Notes: generated by a model from the sequence alone, not told the origin. A stretch of DNA of 64,000 nucleotides from Leisingera sp. SS27 (GCF_028368855.1 NZ_JAQNCY010000003.1:343848-407847); one strand, 5' to 3'; shown: positions 53,336 to 62,838, counted from the first letter of the stretch. Numbers and translations are program-made.

Positions 53336-53664
53336 CTGCATGTCCTGAGGTTGCCGCTCCTGAGCCCGTCTTTGCCGAACCCTGGCATGCGCAGGTCTTT
53401 GCGCTGACCGTGCATCTGAACGAGGCCGGGCGGTTCAGCTGGGCCGGCTGGGTGGAGCGGTTTTCCGCGACGCTCAAGCGCCATGGGTTGAGCCGGGAAC
53501 TGGATGGCGGCGAGGATTATTTCCGCGCCTGGCTGGAGACGCTGGAGGTGTTTCTGGCCGAGGACGGCGCGGCCAGCCGGGCGGAGGCGGAGGTGATGCG
53601 CAACCGCTGGGAGGAGGCGTATCTGAGCACGCCGCATGGCGCGCCGGTGCATCTGCGCGGCTGA
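53332..53664 (+). CDS. Nitrile hydratase accessory/activator protein
   Basis: A 110-residue protein similar to the N-terminal part of the beta subunit (PVFAEPWHAQVFALTVHLNEAGRFSWAGWVERFSATLK). This matches the NHase accessory (P14K/NhlE-like) proteins that swap a cobalt-loaded alpha subunit into the enzyme. Its start overlaps the nthB stop (ATGA). It is last in the operon. Confidence 0.88.
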   Translation: MTACPEVAAPEPVFAEPWHAQVFALTVHLNEAGRFSWAGWVERFSATLKRHGLSRELDGGEDYFRAWLETLEVFLAEDGAASRAEAEVMRNRWEEAYLSTPHGAPVHLRG

Positions 53665-54411
53665 GCGCGCGCAGCTTTGGCCGCCGGGGCCGTTCGGGGC
53701 CGGGGCGGTTTTGTCTTGGCTGGCTCTGTTGTTCTGTTCGGTTCGTGCCGTTTCGCGCTGTGTCCCAATTAAGGGGGCGGCGCCGCCGGGTGGAGGTGGA
53801 CAGACCCCACGGGGGGCCTGCTCGGACAGGATATCCTGGACGACCCCCTTTTTATCAGGGCCGGTCTCCGGGGTGTCGCGCAGGCAGCCCAAAGATGCCT
53901 GCGCCTCGTATCATGGCCCCGCGCGCGGGAACCATGGCGGGGGATCGCGATCTTTTGGCAGTTTGTCATAGGGAAATGAGGATCGGGTGAAGGGGGCGTA
54001 CGCTGGGGACGCAACACCCCCGTCCAGGGAAGGCCTGATGCAAAGGGTGGGCGTCTGCCCGCGGGGTGGCGCTGCAACGCTGGTGCGGGGCAATTTATCC
54101 CTGCGATGTCCGTACAAGTCATCAAGGGCGAACTGCCCTCTCCAAAGCGCCAGCCCGGTGGGGCGGGCAGGCGCTCGCCCGGCGGCGCTGCGCGCCTTGT
54201 TCCGGGCGGGTGCTCAAACGTCTCCGGCGGGAGGCAAGCGTAAAGCCCGAAGCTGAAGGAAGGCGCCCGCCCGGCGCCTGCGGCTTGATTCCGGGCGGGG
54301 AAGGTGCTGCGCCTTATGAATTAGCGCCAACTGCGGCGAATTTGCGGTTCCCCTGCCTGCGCAGCATCGCTATATGAGCGTGGGTTTGAACCAGACTGTA
54401 AAGGACCGGAT
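53665..54411. other. 747-bp gap before purA, no gene recognised
   Basis: No credible gene. Frames through it have no start support and unnatural composition. It holds GC-rich hairpin-prone sequence, for example AGGCGCC-cgccc-GGCGCCT at 54261-54279, and GGGCGGG-type motifs similar to the dispersed repeats elsewhere in the window. A small RNA or long purA leader cannot be excluded. Confidence 0.4.
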
Positions 54412-55725
54412 ATGGCCAATGTCGTCGTAGTCGGCGCCCAATGGGGCGACGAAGGGAAAGGCAAGATCGTGGATTGGCTGAGCGAGCGCGCTGACGTGAT
54501 CGCCCGCTTCCAGGGCGGCCATAACGCCGGCCATACGCTGGTCATTGACGGCAAGGTCTACAAGCTGCACGCGCTGCCCTCGGGTGTGGTGCGCGGCGGC
54601 AAGCTGTCGGTCATCGGCAATGGCGTGGTGCTGGATCCCTGGCACCTGCTGAAGGAAATCGAGACGGTCCGCGAACAGGGTGTCGAGATCACGCCTGAGA
54701 CGCTGATGATCGCCGAGAACACCCCGCTGATCCTGCCGCTGCATGGCGAGCTGGACCGGGCGCGCGAGGAAGCGGCCTCCAAGGGCACCAAGATCGGCAC
54801 CACCGGCCGCGGCATCGGCCCGGCCTATGAGGACAAGGTGGGCCGCCGTGCGGTCCGCGTCGCGGATCTGGCGGATGAGGCGACCCTGATTGCCCGCGTC
54901 GACCGCGCGCTGCAGCACCACGACCCGCTGCGCAAGGGCCTGGGCGTTGATCCGATCGACCGCGATGCGCTGATCGAACAGCTGAAGGAAATCGCGCCGA
55001 AGATCCTGCCCTATGCGGCGCCGGTCTGGAAAGTGCTGAACGAGAAGCGCAAGGCGGGCAAGCGGATCCTGTTCGAAGGCGCCCAGGGCGCGCTCCTGGA
55101 CATTGATTTCGGCACCTATCCGTTTGTGACTTCCTCCAACGTGATCGCGGGCCAGGCGGCCACCGGCGTCGGCATCGGCCCGGGCTCGATCGATTATGTG
55201 CTGGGCATCGTCAAGGCCTATACCACCCGCGTGGGAGAAGGCCCGTTCCCGACTGAATTGCTGAAGGAAGACGGCACCCCGGATGCGGATGGCCAGCGTC
55301 TGGGCGAGCGCGGCCATGAGTTCGGCACCACCACCGGCCGCCAGCGCCGCTGCGGCTGGTTCGATGCAGCCCTGGTGCGCCAGACCTGCGCGACCTCGGG
55401 CATCAAGGGTATCTGCCTGACCAAGCTGGATGTGCTGGACGGCTTTGAAACCCTGAAGATCTGCACCGGCTATGATCTGGACGGCGAGCATCTGGATTAC
55501 CTGCCGACCGCCGCTGACCAGCAAGCCCGCTGCAAGCCGGTTTATGAGGAAATGCCGGGCTGGAGCGAGTCGACCGAAGGCGCGCGCAGCTGGAACGACC
55601 TGCCGGCCAATGCGATCAAATACGTGAAGCGCGTGGAAGAGCTGATCGAATGCCCGGTTGCACTGCTGTCCACCAGCCCGGAGCGGGACGACACCATCCT
55701 GGTGACCGACCCGTTCGCCGACTGA
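54412..55725 (+). CDS. purA: Adenylosuccinate synthetase
   Basis: A 437-residue enzyme that makes adenylosuccinate from IMP and aspartate using [21 protein letters not shown] is the N-terminal signature, with the catalytic Asp and P-loop; GGHNAGHT contains the catalytic His; [14 protein letters not shown] and the [13 protein letters not shown] block bind nucleotide and IMP. AAGGA precedes the ATG. The stop overlaps the DUF2842 start (TGATG). Confidence 0.98.
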   Translation: MANVVVVGAQWGDEGKGKIVDWLSERADVIARFQGGHNAGHTLVIDGKVYKLHALPSGVVRGGKLSVIGNGVVLDPWHLLKEIETVREQGVEITPETLMIAENTPLILPLHGELDRAREEAASKGTKIGTTGRGIGPAYEDKVGRRAVRVADLADEATLIARVDRALQHHDPLRKGLGVDPIDRDALIEQLKEIAPKILPYAAPVWKVLNEKRKAGKRILFEGAQGALLDIDFGTYPFVTSSNVIAGQAATGVGIGPGSIDYVLGIVKAYTTRVGEGPFPTELLKEDGTPDADGQRLGERGHEFGTTTGRQRRCGWFDAALVRQTCATSGIKGICLTKLDVLDGFETLKICTGYDLDGEHLDYLPTAADQQARCKPVYEEMPGWSESTEGARSWNDLPANAIKYVKRVEELIECPVALLSTSPERDDTILVTDPFAD

Positions 55726-55961
55726 TGGCAGAGAAACAAGGCCTGAGCTACAAGGCCCGGCGGCGCTGGGCCCTGGTGATCCTGCTGGTCGGCATGCCGG
55801 TCTACATCGTGGCCGCGGTCACGGTGATGAACTGGCTCGACCGGCCGCCCCTGTGGCTGGAGCTGATCGTCTATGTCGCCCTGGGCATCGTCTGGGTGCT
55901 GCCGTTCAAGTTCGTGTTCCGCGGTGTCGGCAAGGAAGACCCGGACGCCGGGGATCAGTAA
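55725..55961 (+). CDS. DUF2842 membrane protein
   Basis: A 78-residue protein with two membrane helices (WALVILLVGMPVYIVAAVTV and LWLELIVYVALGIVWVLPFK) and a basic N-terminus (SYKARRRW). It belongs to DUF2842, which often follows purA in Rhodobacteraceae. Its start codon shares one base with the purA stop, so translational coupling is likely. Function unknown. Confidence 0.88.
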   Translation: MAEKQGLSYKARRRWALVILLVGMPVYIVAAVTVMNWLDRPPLWLELIVYVALGIVWVLPFKFVFRGVGKEDPDAGDQ

Positions 55962-55963
55962 AG

Positions 55964-56043
55964 AGAGGGGCGCTGCCCCTCAGGTTTGACTTGAAGAGGG
56001 GCGCTGCCCCTCAGGTTTGACTTGAAGAGGGGCGCTGCCCCTC
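55964..56043 (+). repeat. 31-bp tandem repeats with hairpins
   Basis: Two and a half copies of a 31-bp unit (starting at 55964, 55995 and 56026). Each copy begins AGAGGGGCGCTGCCCCTC, a 7-bp hairpin with a GCT loop; CAGGTTTGACTTGA links copies 1-2 and 2-3. It lies just after DUF2842. Confidence 0.85.
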
Positions 56044-56078
56044 TTGGCCTGACGGCCAATTCACCCCGGGATATTTTG
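56026..56078 (+). repeat. Dispersed hairpin repeat, copy 2
   Basis: The same approximately 51-bp element as at 7548-7600: GAGGGGC-GCT-GCCCCTC, then TTGGCCTGACGGCCAA and TTCACCCCGGGATATTTTG. It starts inside the third copy of the 31-bp tandem repeat. Confidence 0.75.
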
Positions 56079-56113
56079 GGGCCAGATGAAGCAGGATCTG
56101 GTTTGAAAATAAG

Positions 56114-56143
56114 AAAAGGCGGCCTTGCGGGGCCGCCTTTTTC
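56114..56143. terminator. Strong terminator between convergent genes
   Basis: An 11-bp stem, AAAAGGCGGCC / GGCCGCCTTTT (56114-56124 and 56131-56141), with T-runs readable in both directions. Confidence 0.85.
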
Positions 56144-56164
56144 TGTTTCTGCCGGCTGTCAGGC

Positions 56165-58381
56165 TCAGCCTGCGGCGCGTTTGCCGGGTTTGAAGCCGAT
56201 GTCGCCGGAGGCAGTGAATTTGCCATTGCCGGAGCGTTCGATCTTGCCGTCGCGCAGGAGCTGGCCGAAGGAGCGCAGCCCGTCCTCGCGGTTGAAGCCT
56301 TCGCTGCCGGCGCTGCGCACCTTGTTCATCAGCTGCGGGCGCGAGAAGTGGTCGCGGCCTTCGACGAAGCTCATATAGGCTGCGGCGGCCTCCAGAAGCT
56401 CATGCAGTTCGGCGGCGCCGCGTTCTTCGGCATAAGCCGCAAAGCCGCTGCTGTCGCCGTCGGTCTCGGAGGCGAGCCCTCCGGCGGTGACCCGGCGCGG
56501 GCGGATGGGTTGCGGCTGCTGCGGCCCGGCGCCCTCGTCGATGCGCTGTTCTGCCACCAGTTTCAGCGGGGCGGGCCGGGCGGCGGGGCTGGCCGGGCGT
56601 TCCGAGGCGCCTTCGCGGGATTCAGGGCGGGCCTCGGGGCGGCGCGGGCGCACCACGCTGGCCAGGTCCTCGCGGTAGGGCTGCGCCTCGTCTCCATCTG
56701 TGCCCGCGTCTGCGCCGCCGGCCTTGGTCGCGGCGACCGCAGCGCGCAGCTGGCTGTAAGCCTCGCGCGAGGAGGCGGTTTCCGGATCTTCCAGCTTCTC
56801 GTCTGCGGCGGCCATCAGGCGGGAGACATCGCTGTCGGCCAGGCTGGCCGCAGCCGGTTCCGCAGTGTCTGCGGCGGCGGTCTCTTCTGCGGGTGCATCT
56901 TCGGCAGCGGGCTGTTCGGAGGCGGCAAGGATTTCCGCTTCCACCTCGGCCAGTTCACGCATCAGGTCGGCTTCATCCTCTTCCGAGAGGGCGGCCTGCG
57001 CCGCATCAGAAGCTGCGGAGTCTGCGGTTTCTTCTTCCTCTTCCGCTTCCTCCAGCTGGCCCGAGGCGATCGCCTCGTCGAACACGGCGCGCTTGATCTT
57101 GGTGATGCGGACGCGGGCGGGAGCCCGGGCAGGAGCGGCAGCCTCTTCTTCATCGCTGCCGGCCGGCAGGAGGCTGTTGTCTTCTGCTCTGTCCGCTTCG
57201 GCTTCCGGGGCGTCGTCGGCGAGGCTGGTGAAAATCCCGTCTTCGGATCCGGCGTCGCCGGCATCGCCCTCGTCTTCGGCGGCCTCTTCAATTCCGGCGG
57301 CGTCCTGTGCTTCCGCTTCAGCGGCGGCGGTGTTCAGGTCCAGACGGTCCAGGGCACGGGCGATTTCGTCATCGCCTTCGTCATCGAAGTCCGGGGCGCC
57401 GTCGTCCTCCAGCAGGGCGGCAGAGATGTCCTCTTCGGCGCCTTCCAGCACGTCATCGGCATGCTCGTCCTCGCTGAAGTCTTCCTCGGGGGTCTGCGCA
57501 ACCACGGCGCGGATGCGCTGCAGCTTGGCGGCGATGCTGTCGGCGGAAGGGGCGGCTGCCGGGGCTTCGGCCTCAACGGGCTCTGCGGCTGCTTCAGGCT
57601 CTGCCGCATCGTCCTCCGCTTCGGTGGGGCCGGCCTCTGCTTCGGTCACTTCCAGAAGCTCGACGGCGGGGGCGGGCTCTTCTTCGCTTGCGGTTCCCAG
57701 CACAGCGGCGATGGTTTCTTCGGCTTCGGCTTCGGCTTCGGCTTCGGCTTCGGCTTCGGCTTCGGCTTCGGCTTCGGCAATGACGTCCGCGGCCACGTCC
57801 GAAGCGTCCTCTGCCTCGGCCTCTGCTTCAGCCTCTTCCGGGGCCTCAGTTGCCGCGATTTCTGCGGCGTCCTGGGTGTCCTCGGCTTCCGGCTCGAAGA
57901 ACTCAACCTCGGAGTCCGGGAGGGCTGCTGCGGGTGCGGTCTCCGCCGGAGCGGCGGCTTCGGCTTCTGCAGCCGGGTCTTCCGCCGGCGCAGGGGCGGG
58001 CTGCTCTGCAACCGGCTCAGCGGCGGGGGCGGGGGCCGGGGCGGCTTCCGGTGCCGGAGCGGCGGCCCCGGCAGCGGCAGCGCCAAGGGCCGGGGTGGCG
58101 GCGCGCAGGTGGATGCCGGTGTCGCTGGTGCGGGCCTCGACCTGGCGGGCGATCTCGCGTTGGGCGATGCGGGCCAGCATGTCGGCGTCTGGCTGCGGGG
58201 GTTCGGCGCCGAAGTAGCGGTCATCCGCGGCAAGGTCTCGGAAATACTCGGCAATTGCCTTCATCGTGTCGAAGGAATCCTCAAACCCTTCCAATGTGCA
58301 GGAAAAGGTTCCATAGGATACGGTCAAGACTTTGTTGTTGTGTACCATCAGCTCGCTCGTCTTCGTCACATCTGTTGTCAT
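56165..58381 (-). CDS. Large acidic repeat protein with conserved ends
   Basis: A 738-residue protein. The first 85 residues (VLTVSYGTFSCTLEGFEDSFDTMKAIAEYFRDLAADDRYFG) and the last 90 (from about GFAAYAEERGAAELHELLEAAAAYMSFVEGRDHFSRPQLM to FKPGKRAAG) look conserved, while about 500 residues between are Ala/Glu/Asp-rich low complexity, including an EA run. Homologues in Rhodobacteraceae are sometimes labelled CheA-like without any CheA domain. A scaffold, adaptor or condensate protein is a reasonable guess. A hexanucleotide microsatellite lies in the middle. It has no signal peptide. Confidence 0.75.
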   Translation of the reverse strand: MTTDVTKTSELMVHNNKVLTVSYGTFSCTLEGFEDSFDTMKAIAEYFRDLAADDRYFGAEPPQPDADMLARIAQREIARQVEARTSDTGIHLRAATPALGAAAAGAAAPAPEAAPAPAPAAEPVAEQPAPAPAEDPAAEAEAAAPAETAPAAALPDSEVEFFEPEAEDTQDAAEIAATEAPEEAEAEAEAEDASDVAADVIAEAEAEAEAEAEAEAEAEAEETIAAVLGTASEEEPAPAVELLEVTEAEAGPTEAEDDAAEPEAAAEPVEAEAPAAAPSADSIAAKLQRIRAVVAQTPEEDFSEDEHADDVLEGAEEDISAALLEDDGAPDFDDEGDDEIARALDRLDLNTAAAEAEAQDAAGIEEAAEDEGDAGDAGSEDGIFTSLADDAPEAEADRAEDNSLLPAGSDEEEAAAPARAPARVRITKIKRAVFDEAIASGQLEEAEEEEETADSAASDAAQAALSEEDEADLMRELAEVEAEILAASEQPAAEDAPAEETAAADTAEPAAASLADSDVSRLMAAADEKLEDPETASSREAYSQLRAAVAATKAGGADAGTDGDEAQPYREDLASVVRPRRPEARPESREGASERPASPAARPAPLKLVAEQRIDEGAGPQQPQPIRPRRVTAGGLASETDGDSSGFAAYAEERGAAELHELLEAAAAYMSFVEGRDHFSRPQLMNKVRSAGSEGFNREDGLRSFGQLLRDGKIERSGNGKFTASGDIGFKPGKRAAG
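57721..57774. repeat. Hexanucleotide microsatellite (CGGCTT)9
   Basis: Nine perfect tandem copies of CGGCTT inside the acidic-protein gene, encoding alternating Glu-Ala on the minus strand. Because the unit is 6 bp, copy-number change keeps the reading frame. Confidence 0.95.
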
Positions 58382-58488
58382 TCACCATAAAGGCTGGAAG
58401 GACCAATTTTGCTCGAATCCGTGCAATTGATCGTATCATTTTGTGTTCACAATATGGCTTGTTTCCAAAATAGGCGGGAATACGCTGC

Positions 58489-59154
58489 ATGAATACTAAG
58501 ATTGTAGACGTCCAGGAACCAATCACCCTGGTGGGCGGCGGTGAGCTGGCGCCGGGCGCGCTGGCGGAGGCGCTGATGCTGGCGCCGGTGCTGGCGGCGG
58601 CGGATGGCGGCGCTGCGGCGGCGCTGGCCGCCGGGCATGTGCCGCGGGCGGTGATCGGCGATTTCGACTCTTTGTCTGAGGAGGTGCGGGCGCAGCTGCC
58701 GCCAGACGTCCTGCATCCGGTGGCGGAGCAGGACAGCACCGATTTCGACAAGGCGCTGAGGATGATAGCGGCGCCGGCGGTGCTGGCGGTGGGGTTCCTG
58801 GGCGCGCGGGTGGACCACCAGCTGGCGGCGTTCAGCACGCTGGTGCAGGGGCATGATACGCCTTGTGTGCTGGTGGGGGAGACGGAGGTGATCTTTCACC
58901 TGACCCGGGCGGTTGAGCTGCCGGCACAGGCGGGGGAGGTGATCTCGCTGTTTCCGATGCAGGCGGTGACGGGGCGCTCGGAAGGGCTGGAGTGGCCGAT
59001 CGACGGCCTGCGGATGTCGCCGATGGGGCGCATCGGCACCTCGAACCGGGCAACAGGTCCGGTGCGGCTGGAGGCAGAGGGGCCGGGGCTGCTGGCGATT
59101 GTGCCGCGGCGGCTGCTGGCGGATGTGCTCAGTGAGGTCCGGCTGGACCGCTAG
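58489..59154 (+). CDS. thiN: Thiamine pyrophosphokinase
   Basis: A 221-residue enzyme that makes thiamine diphosphate from thiamine and ATP. Visible motifs are [13 protein letters not shown] (ATP loop), VIGDFDSLSEE (catalytic acidic D-F-D-S) and EQDSTDFDKALRM. The C-terminal thiamine-binding half contains GLEWPIDGLRM and TSNRATGP. Length is normal. No TPP riboswitch is seen upstream, although an A/T-rich promoter region (58382-58488) is. Confidence 0.93.
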   Translation: MNTKIVDVQEPITLVGGGELAPGALAEALMLAPVLAAADGGAAAALAAGHVPRAVIGDFDSLSEEVRAQLPPDVLHPVAEQDSTDFDKALRMIAAPAVLAVGFLGARVDHQLAAFSTLVQGHDTPCVLVGETEVIFHLTRAVELPAQAGEVISLFPMQAVTGRSEGLEWPIDGLRMSPMGRIGTSNRATGPVRLEAEGPGLLAIVPRRLLADVLSEVRLDR

Positions 59155-59181
59155 GCCGCAGGCCGGTTTTCGGGGCGGACG

Positions 59182-60096
59182 TCAGGCGGGGTTAATGCGC
59201 TCTTCGGTTTCGGACGCCTTGCGCTCGCGCATCACCGCGTAAAGCCCTGCGCTGATGGTCAGGAGGATGCCGAAGGCGGCGAGGGTGTTCGGCAGTTCCG
59301 AAAAGATCAGCCAGCCGAAGAACACCGCCACCGGGATTTCGAGGTATTGCATCGAGGCGAGGGTGGATGTGGGGGCGAACCGCAGGCTCCAGGTCATCAT
59401 CAGATGCGCGGCGGTGCCAAGCGCGCCTGCGGCGGCCAAGAGGCTCCAGGTGTCCTGCGGCGGCAGACCGGTGGAGAGCGCGGCGATGCCGGCAGCGTCG
59501 CCGATCAGGAATAGTGGCGCCAGCAGTGCGGTGCCCATGGCTCCGGCCACCGCCTGAACCGCGATGGGATCGGTTTCCTTGGCGATTTTGCGGGTGATCA
59601 GCATGAAAAGGGCAAAGATCACCGCCACCAGCAGCGGCCAGAGCGCGTTCCAGCCGACCGCGGCAAAGCTGGGCTGAATGACCAGCAGGGTGCCGGTGAA
59701 GCCGACGACGCAGGCGCCGAGGCGGTGCAGGCCGACCTGTTCATGCAGCACGTATTTGCCCAGGAGCAGCATCAGGAAGGGCATCACGAAGGCAATCGCC
59801 ACCGCATCAGCCAAGGGCAGGTAGCGGAAGGCGGTGAACATCGCGGCGATGCCGCCCATCTGCAGAAGGGTGCGCAGCAGCAGGAGAGGCGCCACCCGGC
59901 GCGACAGGCTGAGCGGCAGCCGCAGGGCCAGCGCCAGCGGCAGCAGGATCGCGGCCTGGGCGGCAAAGCGGATGAACACGATCTGGGCGACCGGCACCCG
60001 GTCAGTCAACAGCTTGGCAATGGCGTCGCCCAGCGGGATCACCATGCAGAAGCCCAGCATCAGCGCGATGCCGAGAAGGGGCCGGTCCTGTGTCAT
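59182..60096 (-). CDS. EamA/DMT-family transporter
   Basis: A 304-residue transporter with ten hydrophobic helices in two EamA repeats (FRYLPLADAVAIAFVMPFLMLLLGKYVLHEQVGL ends the first and FAPTSTLASMQYLEIPVAVFFGWLIFSELPN ends the second). It is distinct from the other EamA gene at 6532. The substrate is unknown. It converges with thiN. Confidence 0.88.
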   Translation of the reverse strand: MTQDRPLLGIALMLGFCMVIPLGDAIAKLLTDRVPVAQIVFIRFAAQAAILLPLALALRLPLSLSRRVAPLLLLRTLLQMGGIAAMFTAFRYLPLADAVAIAFVMPFLMLLLGKYVLHEQVGLHRLGACVVGFTGTLLVIQPSFAAVGWNALWPLLVAVIFALFMLITRKIAKETDPIAVQAVAGAMGTALLAPLFLIGDAAGIAALSTGLPPQDTWSLLAAAGALGTAAHLMMTWSLRFAPTSTLASMQYLEIPVAVFFGWLIFSELPNTLAAFGILLTISAGLYAVMRERKASETEERINPA

Positions 60097-60292
60097 GGCG
60101 CCACGCTAGGCCTGCACGGTGTAAGGCGCAAGCTGGAGTTGCGGGGAAAGGAGGAACGTTGCGTCCCCTTTGGGACGTGACGCGCAGCGGCACGGCCCGC
60201 GCCTGACCTTCCCCCCGGGAAGGCGCATTCGCGCCCTCCCAAGGCCAGGCCCGAACCTTTTGTTGCGCTGTCTTTTTTGGACAGCGAAAAAC

Positions 60293-61666
60293 TCAGCAGT
60301 TCGGCACGTTCACGGCGAGGCCGCCGAGCGAGGTTTCCTTGTACTTGTCGTGCATGTCGGCGCCGGTCTGGCGCATGGTCTCGATGCAGGCGTCCAGCGG
60401 CACGAAGTGCTGGCCGTCGCCGCGCAGGGCGAGGGAGGCGGCGGAGACCGCCTTGATCGCCGCCAGGCCGTTGCGCTCGATGCAGGGCACCTGCACCAGG
60501 CCCTTCACCGGATCGCAGGTCATGCCCAGGTGATGCTCCAATGCGATCTCGGCGGCGTTTTCGACCTGCTCGGGCGTGCCGCCCATCACCGCACAGAGGC
60601 CTGCGGCGGACATTGCCGACGCGGAGCCGACCTCAGCCTGGCAGCCGGCTTCGGCGCCTGAGATCGACGCGTTGTACTTGACCAGGCCGGCAATGGCGGC
60701 GGCGGTCAGCAGGAAATCCTCGACATGGGCCTCGGACGCGCCCGGCACGTGGTCGAGGTAGTAGCGGATCACCGCCGGAAGGGTGCCTGCGGCGCCGTTG
60801 GTGGGCGCGGTCACAACCTGGCCGCCGGCCGCGTTCTCCTCGTTCACCGCCATCGCGTAGACGCTCATCCAGTCGTTGATGGTGTGCGGCGCGGTCAGGT
60901 TCATGCCGCGTTCGGCCATCAGCGCGTCATAGATGCCCTTGGCGCGGCGGCGGACCTTCAATCCGCCGGGCAGGATGCCGTCGCGCTCCAGCCCGCGGTT
61001 GATGCAGTCGTTCATCACCTGCCAGATGCGGGCGGTGCCCTTGGCGAGGCTCTCGGAGCAGCCGCGGGAAATCTCGTTGGCACGCTTCATGTCTGCAATC
61101 GACTTGCCGCTGGCCTTGGCCATCTCCAGCATTTCGGCCGCGGATTTGAACGGGAAGGGGACCGGGTCGCCTTCGTCGGTGGCCTTGCCTGCGGCCAGTT
61201 CCTCCTCGGTGACGACAAAGCCGCCGCCGATCGAGTAATAGACCTGTTTCAGGATCACGTCGCCCTGGGCATCGGTTGCCATCAGGATCATGCCGTTGGC
61301 GTGGCCCGGCAGCGCGTGATCGTAGTCGAAGATCATGTCCGCCTTGGGGTCGAAGTGCAGCGCGCCCAAGCCTTCGGGGTGCATGGTATGGGTCTTGTCC
61401 AGCTCCGCCAGGAAGGCCTCTGCCTTGGCGTCGTCATAGTCATGGGCGACAAAGCCGCCGAGGCCGAGGATGGTGGCGCGGTCGGTGGCGTGGCCGACAC
61501 CGGTGAAGGCGAGCGAGCCGTGCAGCGAGGCGCGCAGCCCGTGGAATTCAAAGGGCGAGGCGCGCATCATGTCGAGGAAGCGCGCGGCGGCGACCATCGG
61601 ACCCATGGTGTGGGAGGACGACGGGCCGATGCCCACTTTGAACATGTCGAATACGGAGAGGAACAT
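60293..61666 (-). CDS. sdaA: L-serine ammonia-lyase, single-chain
   Basis: A 457-residue iron-sulfur L-serine dehydratase making pyruvate and ammonia. The beta domain ([23 protein letters not shown]) and alpha domain are fused. The cysteines for the 4Fe-4S cluster are seen in [22 protein letters not shown] and nearby segments, and [17 protein letters not shown] is the typical alpha-domain motif. Its ATG directly follows the stop of the upstream GST gene (TAA-ATG), so the two are translated together. Confidence 0.96.
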   Translation of the reverse strand: MFLSVFDMFKVGIGPSSSHTMGPMVAAARFLDMMRASPFEFHGLRASLHGSLAFTGVGHATDRATILGLGGFVAHDYDDAKAEAFLAELDKTHTMHPEGLGALHFDPKADMIFDYDHALPGHANGMILMATDAQGDVILKQVYYSIGGGFVVTEEELAAGKATDEGDPVPFPFKSAAEMLEMAKASGKSIADMKRANEISRGCSESLAKGTARIWQVMNDCINRGLERDGILPGGLKVRRRAKGIYDALMAERGMNLTAPHTINDWMSVYAMAVNEENAAGGQVVTAPTNGAAGTLPAVIRYYLDHVPGASEAHVEDFLLTAAAIAGLVKYNASISGAEAGCQAEVGSASAMSAAGLCAVMGGTPEQVENAAEIALEHHLGMTCDPVKGLVQVPCIERNGLAAIKAVSAASLALRGDGQHFVPLDACIETMRQTGADMHDKYKETSLGGLAVNVPNC

Positions 61667-62374
61667 TTAGGTGGCTGATCCTTCTGGGGGATTGGCGTAG
61701 GCCGGGGATGTGAACGGGGTGGCGCCGAGGCCCTCGGCCTCGCGCGCCGCTGTAACGGCGGGGCGGTGTTCCAGCCCGGCGCAGATCCGCTGCAGGCTGG
61801 GGTAATGGGCCAGGGTGAACCAGGTTTTGTCGGCCTGCGCAGGGTAAAGCGCCATCCATCGTATCTGGCAGGCGAGGTAATAGTCCAGCACCGAGGGCTG
61901 CGGCGCGCCGAGCCAATCGGGACGGGCGGCGGCGGCCTGGTCGAGGCTGGTCAGATGCACGTGCAGGCGCTGGCGCAGCACGGTTTGCAGCTGGTCCTGA
62001 TCAGCTTTCTCGGCGCCGATGTATTTGTCCGGGTAAAACAGCATCCGCAGGTCGGCGTGCAGGGTGTTGGAGGCAAAGAACAGCCATTTCAGGAAGGCCG
62101 CGCGGTCTGCATTGCCGGGCTGCGGCGCCATTGCGCCGTGGCGTTCGGACAGCCACAAGAGGATGGCGGCGGTCTCGAACACCGCACCGTCGGGCGTTTC
62201 CAGCACCGGGATCAGCCCGCCGGGGTTCAGCGCCCGGTATTCCGCGCTGTTTTGCGCCTGCGCCTTGCGGTCGACCAGAACCGTCTCATACGGCTGGCCA
62301 AGCTCCTCCAGCACCAGCCGGATGACCAGCGAGGCGTTGTCGGGGGCGTAGTGCAGGCGGTATTCGGGTTTCAT
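61667..62374 (-). CDS. Glutathione S-transferase family protein
   Basis: A 235-residue GST. The thioredoxin-like half starts RLHYAPDNASLVIRLVLEELGQPYETVLVDRK; NPGGLIPVLETPDGAVFETAAILLWLSERHG carries the cis-Pro and glutathione-binding E-T/S. The helical half follows, with SVLDYYLACQIRWMALYP and a variable tail (TPFTSPAYANPPEGS). The start at 62374 gives the strand directly. The stop abuts the sdaA start, so a functional link with serine breakdown is possible but unproven. Confidence 0.9.
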   Translation of the reverse strand: MKPEYRLHYAPDNASLVIRLVLEELGQPYETVLVDRKAQAQNSAEYRALNPGGLIPVLETPDGAVFETAAILLWLSERHGAMAPQPGNADRAAFLKWLFFASNTLHADLRMLFYPDKYIGAEKADQDQLQTVLRQRLHVHLTSLDQAAAARPDWLGAPQPSVLDYYLACQIRWMALYPAQADKTWFTLAHYPSLQRICAGLEHRPAVTAAREAEGLGATPFTSPAYANPPEGSAT

Positions 62375-62838
62375 GACGCAACAGTATAACCGGGACCGGC
62401 GGAATATGTGTCCGTTTCCGGCGTTTCCAATAGGAAACCCGCCTTTGTGATGCATGTTTGGTCAAGAGGCCCCGAAGCGGCGGAAGGACGCCGCTCAGGG
62501 CGCGTGCAGCGCAGGTCAGTTTTGAGCCCAATTTACCGGCTTCTGCGATACGCCTGAACGGCCGGTAAGGCTCTTTGTTCTCCTTTTCGGCCTGACGCTG
62601 GCTTTTCCGTACACCTACACAGAAAGGCTTGGTCCTCTAAACGGCTACCTGCTATGAGCGCGTTCCACTAAGCTCTTTATGCATCAAAGACGCAAGGCAA
62701 GAGGAACGCGCATACCTCTTGTAGTTCTATTGGTTGCCAAAATTTCAACAACATCAATCCGTACTGTCAAATTTATCATTTCTTCACTGTCCCGGGCCGC
62801 TGGCCCCTATACTTTTGTAAATGCTGTATTGAAACCAG
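62375..62838. other. 464-bp intergenic region
   Basis: No convincing gene. It contains a spaced inverted repeat (GCGCGTTCC at 62658-62666 and GGAACGCGC at 62703-62711), with further CTCTT/AAGAG matches between. Base composition becomes A/T-rich near the start of the next gene. Confidence 0.45.

Noticed and set aside
53636..53971. A 111-codon frame after the nitrile hydratase operon
   Set aside because: It starts inside the previous gene, has no ribosome-binding site of its own and gives low-complexity Gly/Arg-rich text.
55964..56043. Tandem 31-bp repeats considered as a CRISPR array
   Set aside because: The units are directly adjacent with identical linkers, there are no unique spacers and there are no cas genes nearby.
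56348..58390. A 680-codon plus-strand frame rich in Gly and Arg opposite the acidic protein
   Set aside because: It mirrors the Ala/Glu coding bias. The minus frame has conserved ends and a sensible acidic composition.
58382..58488. TPP riboswitch before thiN
   Set aside because: No CTGAGA-type THI-box words are present; the region is short and A/T-rich, consistent with a plain promoter.
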